DNA from: Bugula neritina
Taxonomy: Eukaryota > Bryozoa > Gymnolaemata > Cheilostomatida > Bugulidae
Reading direction: 5' to 3'
Assembly: GCA_964035545.1 (NCBI GenBank)
Contig: OZ037771.1
Coordinates: 12,716,980 to 12,776,979, forward strand
DNA: 60,000 nucleotides
Shown: in pieces, positions 1-12,200 of the stretch
How positions within the stretch are numbered: the first letter of the stretch is position 1
Layout: each line of letters begins with the position of its first letter
Translations under genes and position numbers: made by a program
The notes under the pieces: model-generated
What the model saw: only the letters and a program-made list of their open reading frames with translations
The model's database searches: none
What the model was told of the DNA's origin: nothing

Positions 1-1458
1 CTCCAATACTGTGTTGTAGAGGTGCTAACCTGTAGCAAGGTCCTTCAGAAGCCAACCAAGCGCATGATGAGGGACGAGGGGGCGGTCCTCCACCCCTCTG
101 AGATTCCTGATAGCTTTAGAATGAGTGCTGCCGCGTCTCAAGAGTGGGTCTTCACCGACAGCAACTACTTCTTTGATCACAGCATCAGTCACAAGTTGCT
201 GCAGTTCTTTGAGGAGAACAAGCCAATCACGGGCGAGATCTGCGCCTATGGTGACTTCCTGCAGCCGCTGGGCAGTGAGGCGGATGACGCGTACATCAAC
301 AACTGTAAGAACATCATGACCATGTCACCGGGACTGCTCACAATCAGACGCAAGGTCTACGACATGCTCAAGGGTAACCCCCTCAACGTTATAGCTCTCA
401 AGCAGTCTAAATTCTACCACATCGGCACTCTCAAGGAGTACATCGAGAACTTCTGCTCCAACGATGAGCTTAGAGAGGAACTAGGTCTAAGCAGGTTTTG
501 CTATTCGGCCTTTGCTAGCCCTAGTTCTACTCGCGTACCTCACAGCTTCGGTGAGGGTGCCTCCGTGCTGCACTCTCTGATCACGTCTACTTGCTCCTTC
601 TCTCCTTGCTCGGTGGTTGAGTACTGCAAGTTCACAGCTGATGTCACCATTCAAGCCAACTGTGTCATCAGCAACTGCGAGTACACAGGAAACGGGAGTT
701 GTCGCCCTCTCCTTATCCCCGAGAACACCTTCATGCAAACAGTGCCCGTGTTTAGCCCCAGTGGCGAGCCCATGTACGTTACTCTAGTGTTTGGTATCAA
801 CGATGACATGAAAGCCAAAGTGTCTTCCCTGCCCAACGTGTCCAGCATATCATACTTTGACCGCAGTCTCACCTCTGTGCTCAAGCAGCCCTTGACCGAT
901 CTCACCGATCTGTTTGGTCACGGCAATCCATACAGTTTGTGGCACGCTAAGCTTTTCCCCCTCTCTGCCAATGCCCAGTCCTCATTTCTCGCCGCCCTCT
1001 CCTCTCTGCACGATCTCATTGCCCCCAGCAAGCGAGGCTTGTCAGCCGATGCATCATCTTCCAGGGTCATGGCCCCCGGCTGCTCCAACAACAACTGTAT
1101 TACTCATCTCTCTAACGGCTCCGGCCCTCACCTCTACAAGGCCTCAGCAGAACTTAATACAGATGGCAGCACCATGTCTTACAAGTCCACTTCTAACGGC
1201 AACACCAACGGGAGCACCACTGACTTGTTCTTAAACGGCAGCATTAATGGGGGACACGACTCTACAAATGGCAAACTGGCTGCCCACAACACATGTGCTA
1301 ATCATGTGACAGCAGCCAATGGTAACGGCAAGTTCCGCCCTGTTTTATACTCCATTGCTGACGTAATCAAGTACAAGGATGCTAAGTCTATGATTGACGG
1401 CCGGAACGAGCTGTCAGTGCGGATAAAAGATGCCCTCTTGCCCGATATCTCTAAGTAA
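1..1458 (+). CDS. FPGT: Fucose-1-phosphate guanylyltransferase, 3' part (partial)
   Basis: Makes GDP-L-fucose from fucose-1-phosphate and GTP in the cytosolic fucose salvage pathway. Frame 1 is open from base 1 to the TAA at 1456-1458, so this is the 3' end of a gene whose start, and probably upstream exons, lie outside the window. The first ATG in the frame is not taken as the start, because homology already runs upstream of it. Blocks that I recall from vertebrate FPGT are present: VFTDSNYFFDH, AYGDFLQPLG, NVIALKQSKFYHIGT, the PGSVVEY-like element SPCSVVEYCKF, SLWHAKLFPL and the C-terminal IADVIKYKD. The segment at about 1066-1335 is an Asn/Ser/Gly/Thr-rich insertion that vertebrate FPGT lacks. 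Base composition is clearly higher in GC than the flanks. A poly(A) signal AATAAA lies at 1625-1630. The family call is firm; the 5' structure is unknown. Confidence 0.88.
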   Translation, partial: LQYCVVEVLTCSKVLQKPTKRMMRDEGAVLHPSEIPDSFRMSAAASQEWVFTDSNYFFDHSISHKLLQFFEENKPITGEICAYGDFLQPLGSEADDAYINNCKNIMTMSPGLLTIRRKVYDMLKGNPLNVIALKQSKFYHIGTLKEYIENFCSNDELREELGLSRFCYSAFASPSSTRVPHSFGEGASVLHSLITSTCSFSPCSVVEYCKFTADVTIQANCVISNCEYTGNGSCRPLLIPENTFMQTVPVFSPSGEPMYVTLVFGINDDMKAKVSSLPNVSSISYFDRSLTSVLKQPLTDLTDLFGHGNPYSLWHAKLFPLSANAQSSFLAALSSLHDLIAPSKRGLSADASSSRVMAPGCSNNNCITHLSNGSGPHLYKASAELNTDGSTMSYKSTSNGNTNGSTTDLFLNGSINGGHDSTNGKLAAHNTCANHVTAANGNGKFRPVLYSIADVIKYKDAKSMIDGRNELSVRIKDALLPDISK

Positions 1459-3405
1459 TGGGTGTACGTCTTGTGCTACATCTTCATGCATATCTTCTTT
1501 CCCTTTTCCTCCTTACCATCTCAATCCATCCTTTACAACATATGCTGTCCTTATCACTTGCACCTCTGTTTCCAATATCCATCACTTTTACTATTCATTT
1601 CTAATATATATATATAAAATATAGAATAAATATGTAAGATGTGAAAATATATTATTTAATCTTCAATGGAAGGTTTAATCATTGTAAGTGATATGCCAAT
1701 GCAAATGATAGATGAATTTTATTTTCCTATTAACCAACATTTTCAAGTCTTTCATTTTACTCCTTATCACTGCTTGCTGTATTCTCATCACCTGTTCATA
1801 GTTATTATCAGTCATTAATCAGCCTTTGAAAACCCTAACAGTGTGTTCTAGCACTGCAGGTGGGGTGCTGTGTGTCCTCCCCTTTTAGTGTCAAGACATG
1901 ACCGCAGTTAGACTGCTCCGGCGTCATAGTAGCTTTTATTAACTCTCATTTTCTTTGAGAGAGAGTGTTACTACTTTTCTAGTATATTTATGTTTAATAT
2001 ACAAGTTTTATAGACTTTCAACGTTTGTATATTGTGGTAATCATTTATCATCTGTTTCATTTGAAGAATTCGCTAATCCTCTATGTGTCATATTCAATAT
2101 CGTGTGGGTGGTTTTGTTCCATCAAAATTTAATTTTGACTGTAACGAATCACTTAGGAGTTGCAACGTGATGTTGCTTGCATTCTGAGAGAGAATAACTC
2201 CAAAATGTTTGCAATAATATTTTCTTAACATCTTCAACTAATATTTGTGCTGCAGGCATTATCATATAACTTATATTTTTTAAGGAGTCCTGGAATGCTA
2301 AAAATTTATTGTTATGCAAAGCTATTGTGTAAGTCTATTCTGTAGAAACCTTTACCAGAGTAATTGTTTAGAATGTGGTTTGGTGCATATATTCATGACT
2401 GCTGTACTTGCCAATAAATGCTTTTATTTTTAATTTTTTTAAATCTCTGAATCAGATATTTTATGAATTTTCTCTTTTTAATTCAGAATTTATACTCTTT
2501 AGTAACTTTCTTGGACTTGACTGGATAATAATATGTATTTTATGATTTCTTGTGTCACAATGTGTACTCGCTATCCACTAGCCATTCATTTTTACTCCAG
2601 GCTAGTATTAGATAAATATATTATGTAATAAATTTATCTCACTTCACAGAAATACTTAGCCCAGTTTTTGTCTTTAGTGTTCATTTCGGTTCAAAATAAC
2701 AAATAAATTGTTCAGGATAACATTTCATGAATCGATACCTGTTGATAACTAAACTGATTTGTTGGTGTACCTAGTGTTCTGTCATAACTATAATAAGCTG
2801 ATACGTCATATATATAAATTTAGTAAATCCCCAATAATGTTTTTAATGGTAATATGAATAATGATGCTTTTTATTAATAAGATACAGTGGATCTTGAAGT
2901 AAATTTCACCAACTCTTATGCTTGTCTTGTGATCAATTCAAGCCTCTCGTAAATCTTCTTTTTCAGAATTTGCAACTATTTCACTTCACAATTCAATTTA
3001 TTATTGATATACCATATTGTTCAATCTCATGCTGAATTATGACAAGTAGGCAATACACATGCTGCCCACTGAGCAATAGCATACAGGAAATGAAACTATA
3101 GATTATGAGATAATATTTGGCTGGGGATAACCTGTGATTATAATTTATGTCACATTTACAGTTTTTGTTCTTGTTTCAAGTACTAATTATACAACATAAT
3201 ATTGTTTATTTGAGCTATTGCATCCTATTGTTCATAATTTATTACGTCAATGCTCAATACATATAACGTCATTGAGAACAATTATGGCGTTTAGGCAACA
3301 ACAAATTGGGAGAAATTATGGAGTTGTCTGCTCTATGCAGTTTTGCCTTAGCCCGTGCGTCGCATCTATTATAACGATGAGTAAAGGTTCCGTGGCAATG
3401 CCTAA
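1459..3405. other. FPGT 3' UTR and FPGT-RPL8 intergenic region
   Basis: AT-rich sequence without a convincing gene. It begins with the FPGT 3' UTR, whose first AATAAA is at 1625-1630, with further A/T-rich signals near 2410. I see no repeat family or RNA gene. The short open frames at 1430-1624, 1955-2170 and 3218-3442 have no family resemblance and are treated as chance. The right end runs into the RPL8 promoter. Confidence 0.6.
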
Positions 3406-3434
3406 CTTCCGTTCTTTTCATCTCGGCCATATTG
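3400..3434 (+). promoter_or_regulatory. RPL8: RPL8 core promoter/non-coding first exon with TOP-like and ETS-like motifs
   Basis: A strong donor, ATTG|GTGAGTAAG, lies at 3434/3435 and the matching acceptor TTGCAG lies just before 3672, so the start codon follows a 5' UTR intron (3435-3671). The inferred first exon starts in the pyrimidine-rich run CTTCCGTTCTTTTCATC at 3406, as expected for a TOP mRNA of a ribosomal protein gene. The same bases carry ACTTCCG (3405-3411), the reverse of an ETS core. The transcription start is inferred, not seen. Confidence 0.5.
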
Positions 3435-3689
3435 GTGAGTAAGTTATAACAAATTTCTTCGGAAAGAATCCATACCAATCATCTTTGCGTTTACTGTCAA
3501 ATCTGTTTAAATATAGACAAACGCAATTCTAAATTAATTTATTTTTAGTAAACCAGGTTCACCAGAACGTTGATGTACTATTTTCGATATAGTAGTTCTA
3601 AAATGTACACCTCATTTTTTTAATTTTATCAGGTTGCAACATGGTGATAGTCAATTTTATCGAACTTGCAGGTTACAAGCCACGCCAAA

Positions 3690-5592
3690 ATGGGTCGGGT
3701 AATCAGAGCACAACGTAAAGGTGCTGGTGGAATATTTAAATCACGAACAAGAACACGAAAGGGCCCCGCTAAACTTAGAGCTTTAGATTATGCAGAAAGA
3801 CATGGATATTTGAAAGGCGTTGTGAAGGTAAGACAGTGACACAAATCCAAATGATTTGTTGAGTATATTATAATAGTTTTATTTCAATTACTATTACACT
3901 TCGTGTACGTAGACCATCTGTTGGTAACAGTTCAGTTATGCTTAGTTACTTTTAAGTTTTAATCATAATGATGATGCCCAAACCATGAAAAATTTAACAC
4001 GGACTAATCTACACTTGATTGAGTTTTATTACTAAAACCAGTAGCCTTAGCTTTTGTCTATTTAAATTTGGCTAGATCAATAAAGTTCAATTGTTGTCTA
4101 TCAAGTTACACTTTCCATCACTATGCTTGTAATGGTTGAATAAGTTAGTTAGTTACTGCTAAAAACTTCACTTGTGTATGACCCCATATTTTATTAGTTT
4201 GCAAAAGTTACCACAATTGACAATCTTTTGGTGACTAGCCTAAGATATCCCCCAATATGGTATAATTATGTTCTTGATTGTTAATGGAAGTTGTTCAACA
4301 AAGTTTTAATATTAGCGTATGCTTTTTAATCGTGTATTGAGTTAGGTTGAAATGCTCTGGCCATATATTAATAAAAAAATTCTATTTTTGATGAGATCAT
4401 TTGATATTCATAATTTTGCTGCAAACATATACTTGTAGTTTGTACCACTATGCATAATATCAGGTAGCTATTGTCAGAAAATCACTGAGATTACCTTGTG
4501 CCATTTTACAGGATATAATTCACGACCCTGGCAGAGGTGCGCCTCTTGCTAAAGTATCTTTCAGAGATCCCTACAGATATAAGAAGAGGTCGGAACTGTT
4601 CATTGCAGCTGAAGGAATGCACACTGGCCAATTTCTCTACTGCGGAAAGAAAGGTATATGTTTAATATATGGTATTGGTTGTCAACTAAGTTGGTGTGTG
4701 TAATGTTAATGGACCGCACATGGAAATACCAGATGAATAATACCTATTATTCTGGTAAATAAATGTGCAAGAATAAATTGCCTACCACGCTATGCTTCCT
4801 TACTATACAAGTATGAGTAGCACGACGGTAGTATACAACCCAGTCTCCTACGTAATATCTTCTCCCCATTTGTCTCTTGTATACATTACTCATCAGTCTC
4901 GTGCTATTGCAGCTACACTACAGATTGGCAACATTCTGCCCATTGGCCAGATGCCTGAGGGTACCATGGTGTGCAACCTGGAGGAGAAGACTGGTGACCG
5001 AGGAGCACTTGCAAGAACCAGCGGCAACTATGCCATCGTCGTGTCACACAACCCAGAGACTGGAAGGACCAGAGTGAAACTACCCAGTGGCAACAAGAAG
5101 CTGATCCCCAGTGCAAACAGGGCCATGGTTGGTGAGTGTTTAGACTGCCTTCTCTTTTGGCTACTTCATTTGAATTCAGTCAAGTTCTGAAACACTTCGA
5201 ACAATGTTGAAGCAGTTCTGCCATATTAAACGGTTTTGAGGGTGACAGGATTTTTTAAGTAGTTTGAAGCTAACATAATATATCTGTGACCAGGTTTTTC
5301 TGATTTTGGGCTTGTCTTGTCAGGTATTGTTGCTGGAGGTGGTAGAATAGACAAACCTCTCCTAAAGGCTGGTAGAGCCTATCACAAATACAAAGTGAAG
5401 AGAAACAGCTGGCCGAAAGTGCGTGGTGTGTGCATGAACCCTGTAGAGCATCCTCACGGTGGTGGTAACCATCAGCACATCGGTAAAGCTTCCACTGTCA
5501 GCAGATTCAAGTCACACGGTAGAAAGGTCGGTCTCATCGCTGCCAGACGTACTGGACGACTCAGAGGTACAAGAGCTGTCAAGGATGAATAA
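3690..5592 (+). CDS. RPL8: 60S ribosomal protein L8 (uL2)
   Basis: Universal large-subunit protein uL2 beside the peptidyl-transferase centre. Coding exons: 3690-3827, 4512-4653, 4913-5131, 5324-5592; all introns are GT-AG and phases agree. The spliced product is 255 aa (human 257). It starts [14 protein letters not shown] and contains [50 protein letters not shown] and the signature [17 protein letters not shown], whose conserved His is the hydroxylation site in uL2, and it ends [14 protein letters not shown]. An upstream non-coding exon is inferred at about 3406-3434, and the ATG at 3690 is 18 bases inside exon 2. The stop codon TAA (5590-5592) lies inside an AATAAA at 5588-5593. I looked for box C/D snoRNAs in the introns and found no convincing pair. 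Confidence 0.97.
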
Positions 5593-5593
5593 A
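5588..5593 (+). terminator. RPL8: Poly(A) signal overlapping the RPL8 stop codon
   Basis: AATAAA contains the TAA stop in its centre. A GT/T-rich stretch follows at about 5600-5635 (TTGTGTGCTTATTTCC), as expected for a downstream cleavage element. This would give a 3' UTR of only a few tens of bases. No other AATAAA is closer downstream. Confidence 0.5.
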
Positions 5594-6149
5594 TATGGAT
5601 TTGTGATATTATTGTGTGCTTATTTCCATCTTTTTACACAATAACATAATATATAGAAACACCACAATTTGTCTTCTTTTTTATAAGCGTTTCAAGCTAT
5701 AAAGTAATTGCTTGAAGTTGCTAGCTTATGCAACCTATAAGCCTTGGGAGAAAGTAGTGCCTAAGTAGTTGACTTGTTGACAATGTTTTGATCTGTTATC
5801 ACTTCTGGGGCTATTGTAGAGCTTGGTGTATTGTATGAGCTGAGTGATTAATGTTGCATTTTTATACTGAAACTCGAGTACAGTTAAGTTGAGTTGTAAC
5901 ATGCAATACATATTTTAATTGATTTTAAACTTTGAACAAAATTTATGCAAACATTTGATTTCTTTAACATGATTTACCTGCTTAAATATTTCATGAGCAT
6001 AGAGCTGTGGGTAGTATGCTATGAAATCAATTTCATGCTGAACCAGTAAGGTGAGGAGCAAGTTGCTATAGTTGGTGGTTAAGCTATTTAGGAGTTGTTG
6101 GTGCAAGGTGAGAAAGGCTCTATTTACAGAACTTCATAATTTGTTGGGT

Positions 6150-6293
6150 AGAACCTATCTATAAGCAGCTGTAGGTTGGAGAAGTGCAGTAGTTAGAGAT
6201 CTCGAGTGGTTCAATATTACAAACCTTCAAATTCGAAAACCCTCAACTACTGCACTTGGTCACCTCCGACTCAGAGCTGCTTATAGAAGAATT
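6150..6293. repeat. Short foldback element (MITE-like)
   Basis: Outer arms TCTATAAGCAGCT (6158-6170) and AGCTGCTTATAGA (6275-6287) are perfect reverse complements. Inner arms GTGCAGTAGTT (6184-6194) and AACTACTGCAC (6245-6255) are also perfect. The intervening arm sequence pairs imperfectly. The centre includes ATTCGAAAACC, which is loosely like a pol III B box, so a tRNA-derived origin is possible. I saw no target-site duplication and no second copy. Confidence 0.55.
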
Positions 6294-7653
6294 CTGTTCG
6301 CTGTGGCACACACTATAGCATTTATTCTATTCCTTTGTACTGCTTTACATTGACTTGTTGGTGTTGGGTAAAACTTGCATTATTTTGTTGCATTGAATAT
6401 ATAAATTGAGCTGTAATAGATGACTGCCAATGATTTCACACTCTCAACTCTGGCACATAAAACTAGAAAGGTCAAGTACAGTAAGGTGCCATAGGTTGAC
6501 AGGACTTTCACAAATTACACAGCATTATATGTATAGATGTGTTCACACCATGTTCTCTGTAGCTAAAATGTCAATATCACCAGGATTGCAATATTAGCTT
6601 GGCAGCAGCAGTCTTGTATATATTATTTTGCTGCCAGGAGTTCGAGTAGGCATTCTATGTTATAATGAATGAAACAATATCTATTATGTAAGCTATCTCT
6701 GTGTATAAGAACACTGTTAAAAGGTTAGTAGTGAACTGTATACCAGCTATAAACTCATCTAATAATTAATATTTTATACAATACATAATCACTGTTCATG
6801 AAGATTAGACTTTATCTTGCACCTAATTTTTATAAAATAATTTAGGAATACATAATGGAAGCAGTGAATAAATATTGCATGGTTAGTGGTGCTCAGTTTC
6901 TAAATCCAAACATAAAGCTTAAATTCTTGAATTTTCTTAATAAATATTTGTTTGATGCGCAGTTGAAGTCCCAGGGAGACCATAACTTCTTTTACTGCAT
7001 TTTTAATCTAATCTTGTTTTCTACAATACTGCACCTATCTTAACTAGAGGGTCAACTTCCCCTTCTTCAAGTTGATTTGAAGAATAATTATGTTTTAGTT
7101 TAATGCTTAAAGATTATAACTTCAATCTAATCAATAATGAATTTAGTTGGTACAATCCTATACAATCTACACCTGGTAGATATTATTGGTTATCTACTTC
7201 ACACTGCAGTCTATTTTAAGAGCTACATTGTTTCTATATTTCTGTTACATATAATAATTTATGTTGCAGTAAATGTTTTACTTATAGTTCAGCTGTGTTT
7301 ACATGTATTACAATATCCCTAGCATACAAGCATATTTCAGCACCACCTACAACTAGTCTTTAATTGCTTCATCTGCTGCTGCTGCTGCCGCCCTCCCCCG
7401 CACACACAGCTCTTGCCCTCGAAAGTAAACACACTTATTTGACATCTCTCCCGGTGAGATACATTTCATAAAGAAGTTGATACTTGGTAAGTAAAAGTAA
7501 CTGCATATGGGCTACAGTTGTATATTTGACCTGGTATTGAGTGATCTGAGGTTAATTGGAGTTATCTGTTGCTAAAAATATTGTTACAAAATAATTCCCC
7601 AACTTTGTAAGTCAGTCAGTCAACTTAGCTGGAGATTCTTAAACTATATTTTT

Positions 7654-7712
7654 AAGAATTTATTACTTTATGCTATCTTATGTTATATACTAAGTTATAT
7701 AATATATACGAT

Positions 7713-7775
<63 letters not shown>

Positions 7776-7896
7776 ACCTATATATATATAATTTTCCCCA
7801 AAGCGGAGATAGGTGAGAATAGGTGAGAAATATATACCGTATATATTATATAACTTAGTATATAACATAAGATAGCATAAAGTAAAGGAAATTCTT
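7654..7896. repeat. Long inverted repeat around a (TA)n tract
   Basis: The left arm at 7654-7710 and the right arm at 7838-7896 are near-perfect reverse complements over about 57 bases. Shared words are ACTTTATGCTATCTTATG and TATACTAAGTTATATAATAT, read inwards from the left. The loop of about 127 bases holds the (TA)n array (about 7718-7773) and a short mixed segment. It could be a transposon remnant or a palindromic duplication. Confidence 0.75.
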
Positions 7897-8087
7897 ATTT
7901 CATACATCACCCTGACGAGCGGCAGAAGTTTTCATGCTACGAAACAAATCTGTAGGTGATAATTGATTTTAAAATAAAGATCTTAGTCAATTTTAATCTA
8001 TAAAATTATAGTATCTAGCTCAATGTTCCTAGAAAATTTTAAGCACCATTTGATAATTAGTATTACAATATATTTTACACATTTTAC

Positions 8088-8136
8088 ATATATATATATA
8101 TATATATATACGGTATATATATATATATATATATAG
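8088..8136. repeat. (TA)n microsatellite
   Basis: Alternating TA interrupted once by CGG, flanked on the right by ATAGGTGGATATA, which also flanks (inverted) the array near 7775. The two sites probably share an origin. Confidence 0.8.
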
Positions 8137-9219
8137 GTGGATATAAATAATTTTTATTTAGTATATATAGGTGCATATCAGTAGCATATTACACATTGAT
8201 ATCAAAATATCTAAAAATAATGGCTACAGCATGTTACTAGTCTAATAATAGTGTAGAAGTTCCGAAGGTCAAAACCCCAATTATACTTCATAGGTCTCTC
8301 CAAATACTATGCACTTTATTACACAAATGTTTACACATATTAGGAGGCTCATAATTCCAGATCTAAATTGCATCCCGGAAACAATAACCACCCCATTATA
8401 CCATATTTTGATATTATAAATATTAACTGTTGCAAAGTCAATAATAATAATATACAGTTAACATTTCAATTTTCCCCAAAGACTTTTCCAATGCCAGGAT
8501 TGAGAGTTGTGTCTCCCCAGATGTAAACAAAATATATTATTAGTATGTAGCAGTGTGTTGCAGTGCCTTGTTAACAAAATATACAGCTAATCTTGATGGT
8601 TATATTCACTTGAACTATATATATTGATATTCAAGACATTAATGAAAAGATTCAGCAACAACAAAACCTTATAGAATTAACAATAGACTCTATTGTTAGA
8701 CAATAATATATATTGATATCATTAACAATTTATACGTTAGTAGATTGATGGTAATGTCATCAATAGCTGTCTTTCACACATCATCCTTTTCACTAGATAG
8801 TCGATATAAAAGAGAATATAGCGATTATGTCAAATTCTATGCTTCATTACTGCAAACTGGGATGGCCTGCGTTGTACCAGTGACTTTCGTACGATGTGAC
8901 AAATCCCATAAAATCATTTGAAAAAGTTATATTTACAAATACTGGAAACATATCGCATGAGGACTAAATACATACGAGTATATGCGATTAATTTCTTTCA
9001 CTCGGCATGAGCATTGATTAATTTTGTTTGCACGAACGCTGATTGAGAAGTTGAAGTCGTTTTGCCGAAGGGAATATCGTATCAGATTTTGCCAGTCAGC
9101 ATCATACAACAGAGCACTTGCATTGATCTACAATTAGCGCGGCATCTGCAGTAATTATACCAGTTTAGCCTCTACTCCGGTTACCCATCGCCACCGCTCT
9201 CTCTTTGTTTACTCTCATT

Positions 9220-12200
9220 ATGCCGAGGAAATGGATTTGCATTCCTCACTATCATTGCACTGTTATAGTCGCTGCCGTGCTGCCTATGGCCAAAACACAC
9301 CTTGAGCACCAACTTATCAAGTTTAAGAATAAACATGGCAATAATGGAACTACGAGCACGCCGGATCCTTACGCTAACTATGACCCTATGAATGGAGCCA
9401 CCACTGCTCTAATACTAGGTAAGCTTTTGATATCCAATGTATTTCAACTGTGCTAATGAGTGTTACACTTACTGTTATTGGCGTTAATAAGTGTTACACT
9501 TACACTAATAAGCGTTACACTTACTGTTTAATTGGTGTTGTACATACACCAATTAGTGTTATTATACTACAACGTTCATATCATTTGTATGAAGTATTAT
9601 CAATATAGTATATTACAATATTTGTATAGCATTTATGAAGTATTATCAGTAGCATATTATAATATAATACCATATAGTATGTATGAAGTATTATCAGTAG
9701 TATATTACAATATTTATGTAGTATACGTAAAATATTATATTATGTACATTATCCGTATAGTATATATGAAGTAGTATTTTACAATATTTATATAGTATGT
9801 ATGGAGTAATATATTACAATATTCGTATAGTATGTATGGAATAATATTTTACAATATTCGTATAGTATGTATGAAGTAATATATTACAATATCCGTATAG
9901 TATGTATGGAGTAATATATTACAATAATGGTATTGTATGTATAAAGTAATGTTAGCAGTATACTATAATATTATGTTATGAGATTGGCATTTTCATGACC
10001 TCAAGACACATCCAACATTATGTAAGATCAATGTGGAGAATTGATTTATACAGCTTACCTGATTTTAGCTTACTTCTTAGCTAATAAGAGTGGGTGAATA
10101 GCATACGCTCCTCAATACAATCCTCTAACATAGTACAGGAACTGTTCTATGCGTGTGCAGCACCAAGGGAATTGTAGACCCATTTCCTCTAAGGATGTGA
10201 AACGTCAGACTAATTGTATAACACTCACAAATTCAATCATGATGTCACTTTATAAAAACAACTTTCACACATTGCGTAATTCAAAAAAGTTTAAAAGTTT
10301 ACAAAGTAATTCAACTCAGAGACTTGGCACCATTGAAAGTCTGCTTAATTTTTTGGCTCTCTTAAGCTTCTATTAGCATAAAATTACATTTCGTTATATA
10401 ATATTATATTAAGTTGTTATATTGCGCGGCTGGTATGTAGTAACCCACATTGTTTAAATAACGTCTCCACCCCTGTGAGAACCCCTGAAGGGGTTTAGGC
10501 TGGTTAAGGGTTCTACAATGATTTAAGTGCTTTTGTTGTATGGGAAAAAGACAAAAAGTTCCTGCCATTATCAATGAACTTGAATCGACCTTGAATTGTG
10601 TCACACTTTAGCCTCCAGGTTCTGGCTGTTGCACTATATTATGTTATATTATATTATACTATATTATATTATATTATGTTATATTATATTATGTTATATT
10701 ATAGGATATTGAATTATATTATATTATACTATATTATATTATATCATATTATATTATATTGTATTATACTATGTTATATTATATTATATTAGATTACAAT
10801 ATCTCATATTATATCACATTATATTATATTATGTTATATTATAATATTATATTATGTTATATTATTGGGTGTTGTATAATACTGTATTATTATGTATATA
10901 TTATTATTTGTAATATAATATATTATTTTATGTTATTGCATGGTTGAAATTTCAACACAGCAGACAAATTCTATCAGTTTCTGTAGTAGTGGTTTCTAAC
11001 ACTTTTATCTTGTTCGCTATTTTCACACCCCTCCCCTAGGGACCCAAGTACCCCTTCTAAGTATGGAACATCACAACACTAATGTAGAGTATATGGCATA
11101 GTAACCTATTGATCACAACTTCAGCTGTACAGCAAATGGATAAAGTACCTCTGGGAGTTGTATAAACTAAGATTAACCCTATTGTTGACTTTATGATTCA
11201 CAATACTAATTATTTCTTATAAGCTTGTCAACGGAGTAAGATATAATGTGACTATTTGAATATTATTATATAAAAATTCACAAAAGTTTATAGTCACTAT
11301 CCTTGTGAGAACCCCTGATGGATAGGTTTTTTGAAAAGTGGGCTAAGGACTTATTCAGATGTGACACTATGACTGGATGCTCTTCCTAACATCACTTATG
11401 GTGTTTTCTAGGGTTCGAACCCATGACCTTTGTTCCTAAGCCTATAATCTAACCTCTAGATCATGGCTTGACAATTATTATATAATTACAGCTATAACAA
11501 AAATATGAGGCTCTGCTAGTTCAGATTTACGTTACATTTTGTATTCTATACTAGGATTTTGTGTTACCAGCTACACCATCCAATATTATATCTCAAGACA
11601 GTTATTAACAATATGTTGACTTTATTAACAATTGTTAGCATAACATTCATCAAGTTGTTGACACCTTTTCTCAATCTAGAACCCTTTCAAATTATACTCA
11701 GAATATTATTGATATTGCCAGCATGATCATAATAGTACATATGAATTTATATTCCAAGCGAAGATGTTGAATTATATAAAGTGGTAACTGGCTAGACAGA
11801 ATAGTAATAATAAAATGTATGTTTCAGCCAGTTTACGCAGTGCAATATTGTGTAATTTTTCAAACTTTTTCAAAGCCGAGAAAGGTTACTTGAAAGCAAT
11901 AATATTCTTAATACATTACACAGCTGATGATAGCCTTGGGTTATGATATTAAACTTTGAGCCAGCAGTTTTTGTCATAGCCCGAGTTCCATCACATTTGG
12001 TATAGAGAAGTTATCTGCTCAAGAAATGAATTGACCAGGTAGCATACACTTGTAGCTGCACACTTTCTCTCCAGTTGGGATTATTTGAAACAAAAGTAAC
12101 ATGGTGTACTTTGTTAACCTCCTAACCTCTCAATTTACATTAAAATACTAGTATATTGTGTAAACTAAAAGCACCTCTTACTCTCCTAATAGTTATTTAT

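Larger units (their letters stand above)
5593..9219. other. Intergenic region with foldback sequences and TA arrays
   Basis: There is no supported gene in these 3.6 kb. The region holds an imperfect foldback at about 6150-6293, a large inverted repeat at 7654-7896 around a (TA)n run, a second TA array at about 8088-8136 with the same flanking word ATAGGTGGATATA, and AT-rich sequence. Composition becomes more mixed at about 8860-9219, before the next gene, including a pyrimidine-rich CTCTCTCTTTG just before its ATG, which may be the promoter or 5' UTR. Confidence 0.5.

Noticed and set aside
22-60. Start of the FPGT frame at base 22
   Set aside because: It is a GTG, and the frame is open and homologous from base 1, so the gene continues outside the window.
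3968-4487. Possible box C/D snoRNA in RPL8 intron 2 (ATGATGA at 3968; TTGATGA at 4388 with CTGA at 4484)
   Set aside because: The first has no D box at a suitable distance; the second has an imperfect C box and no terminal stem.
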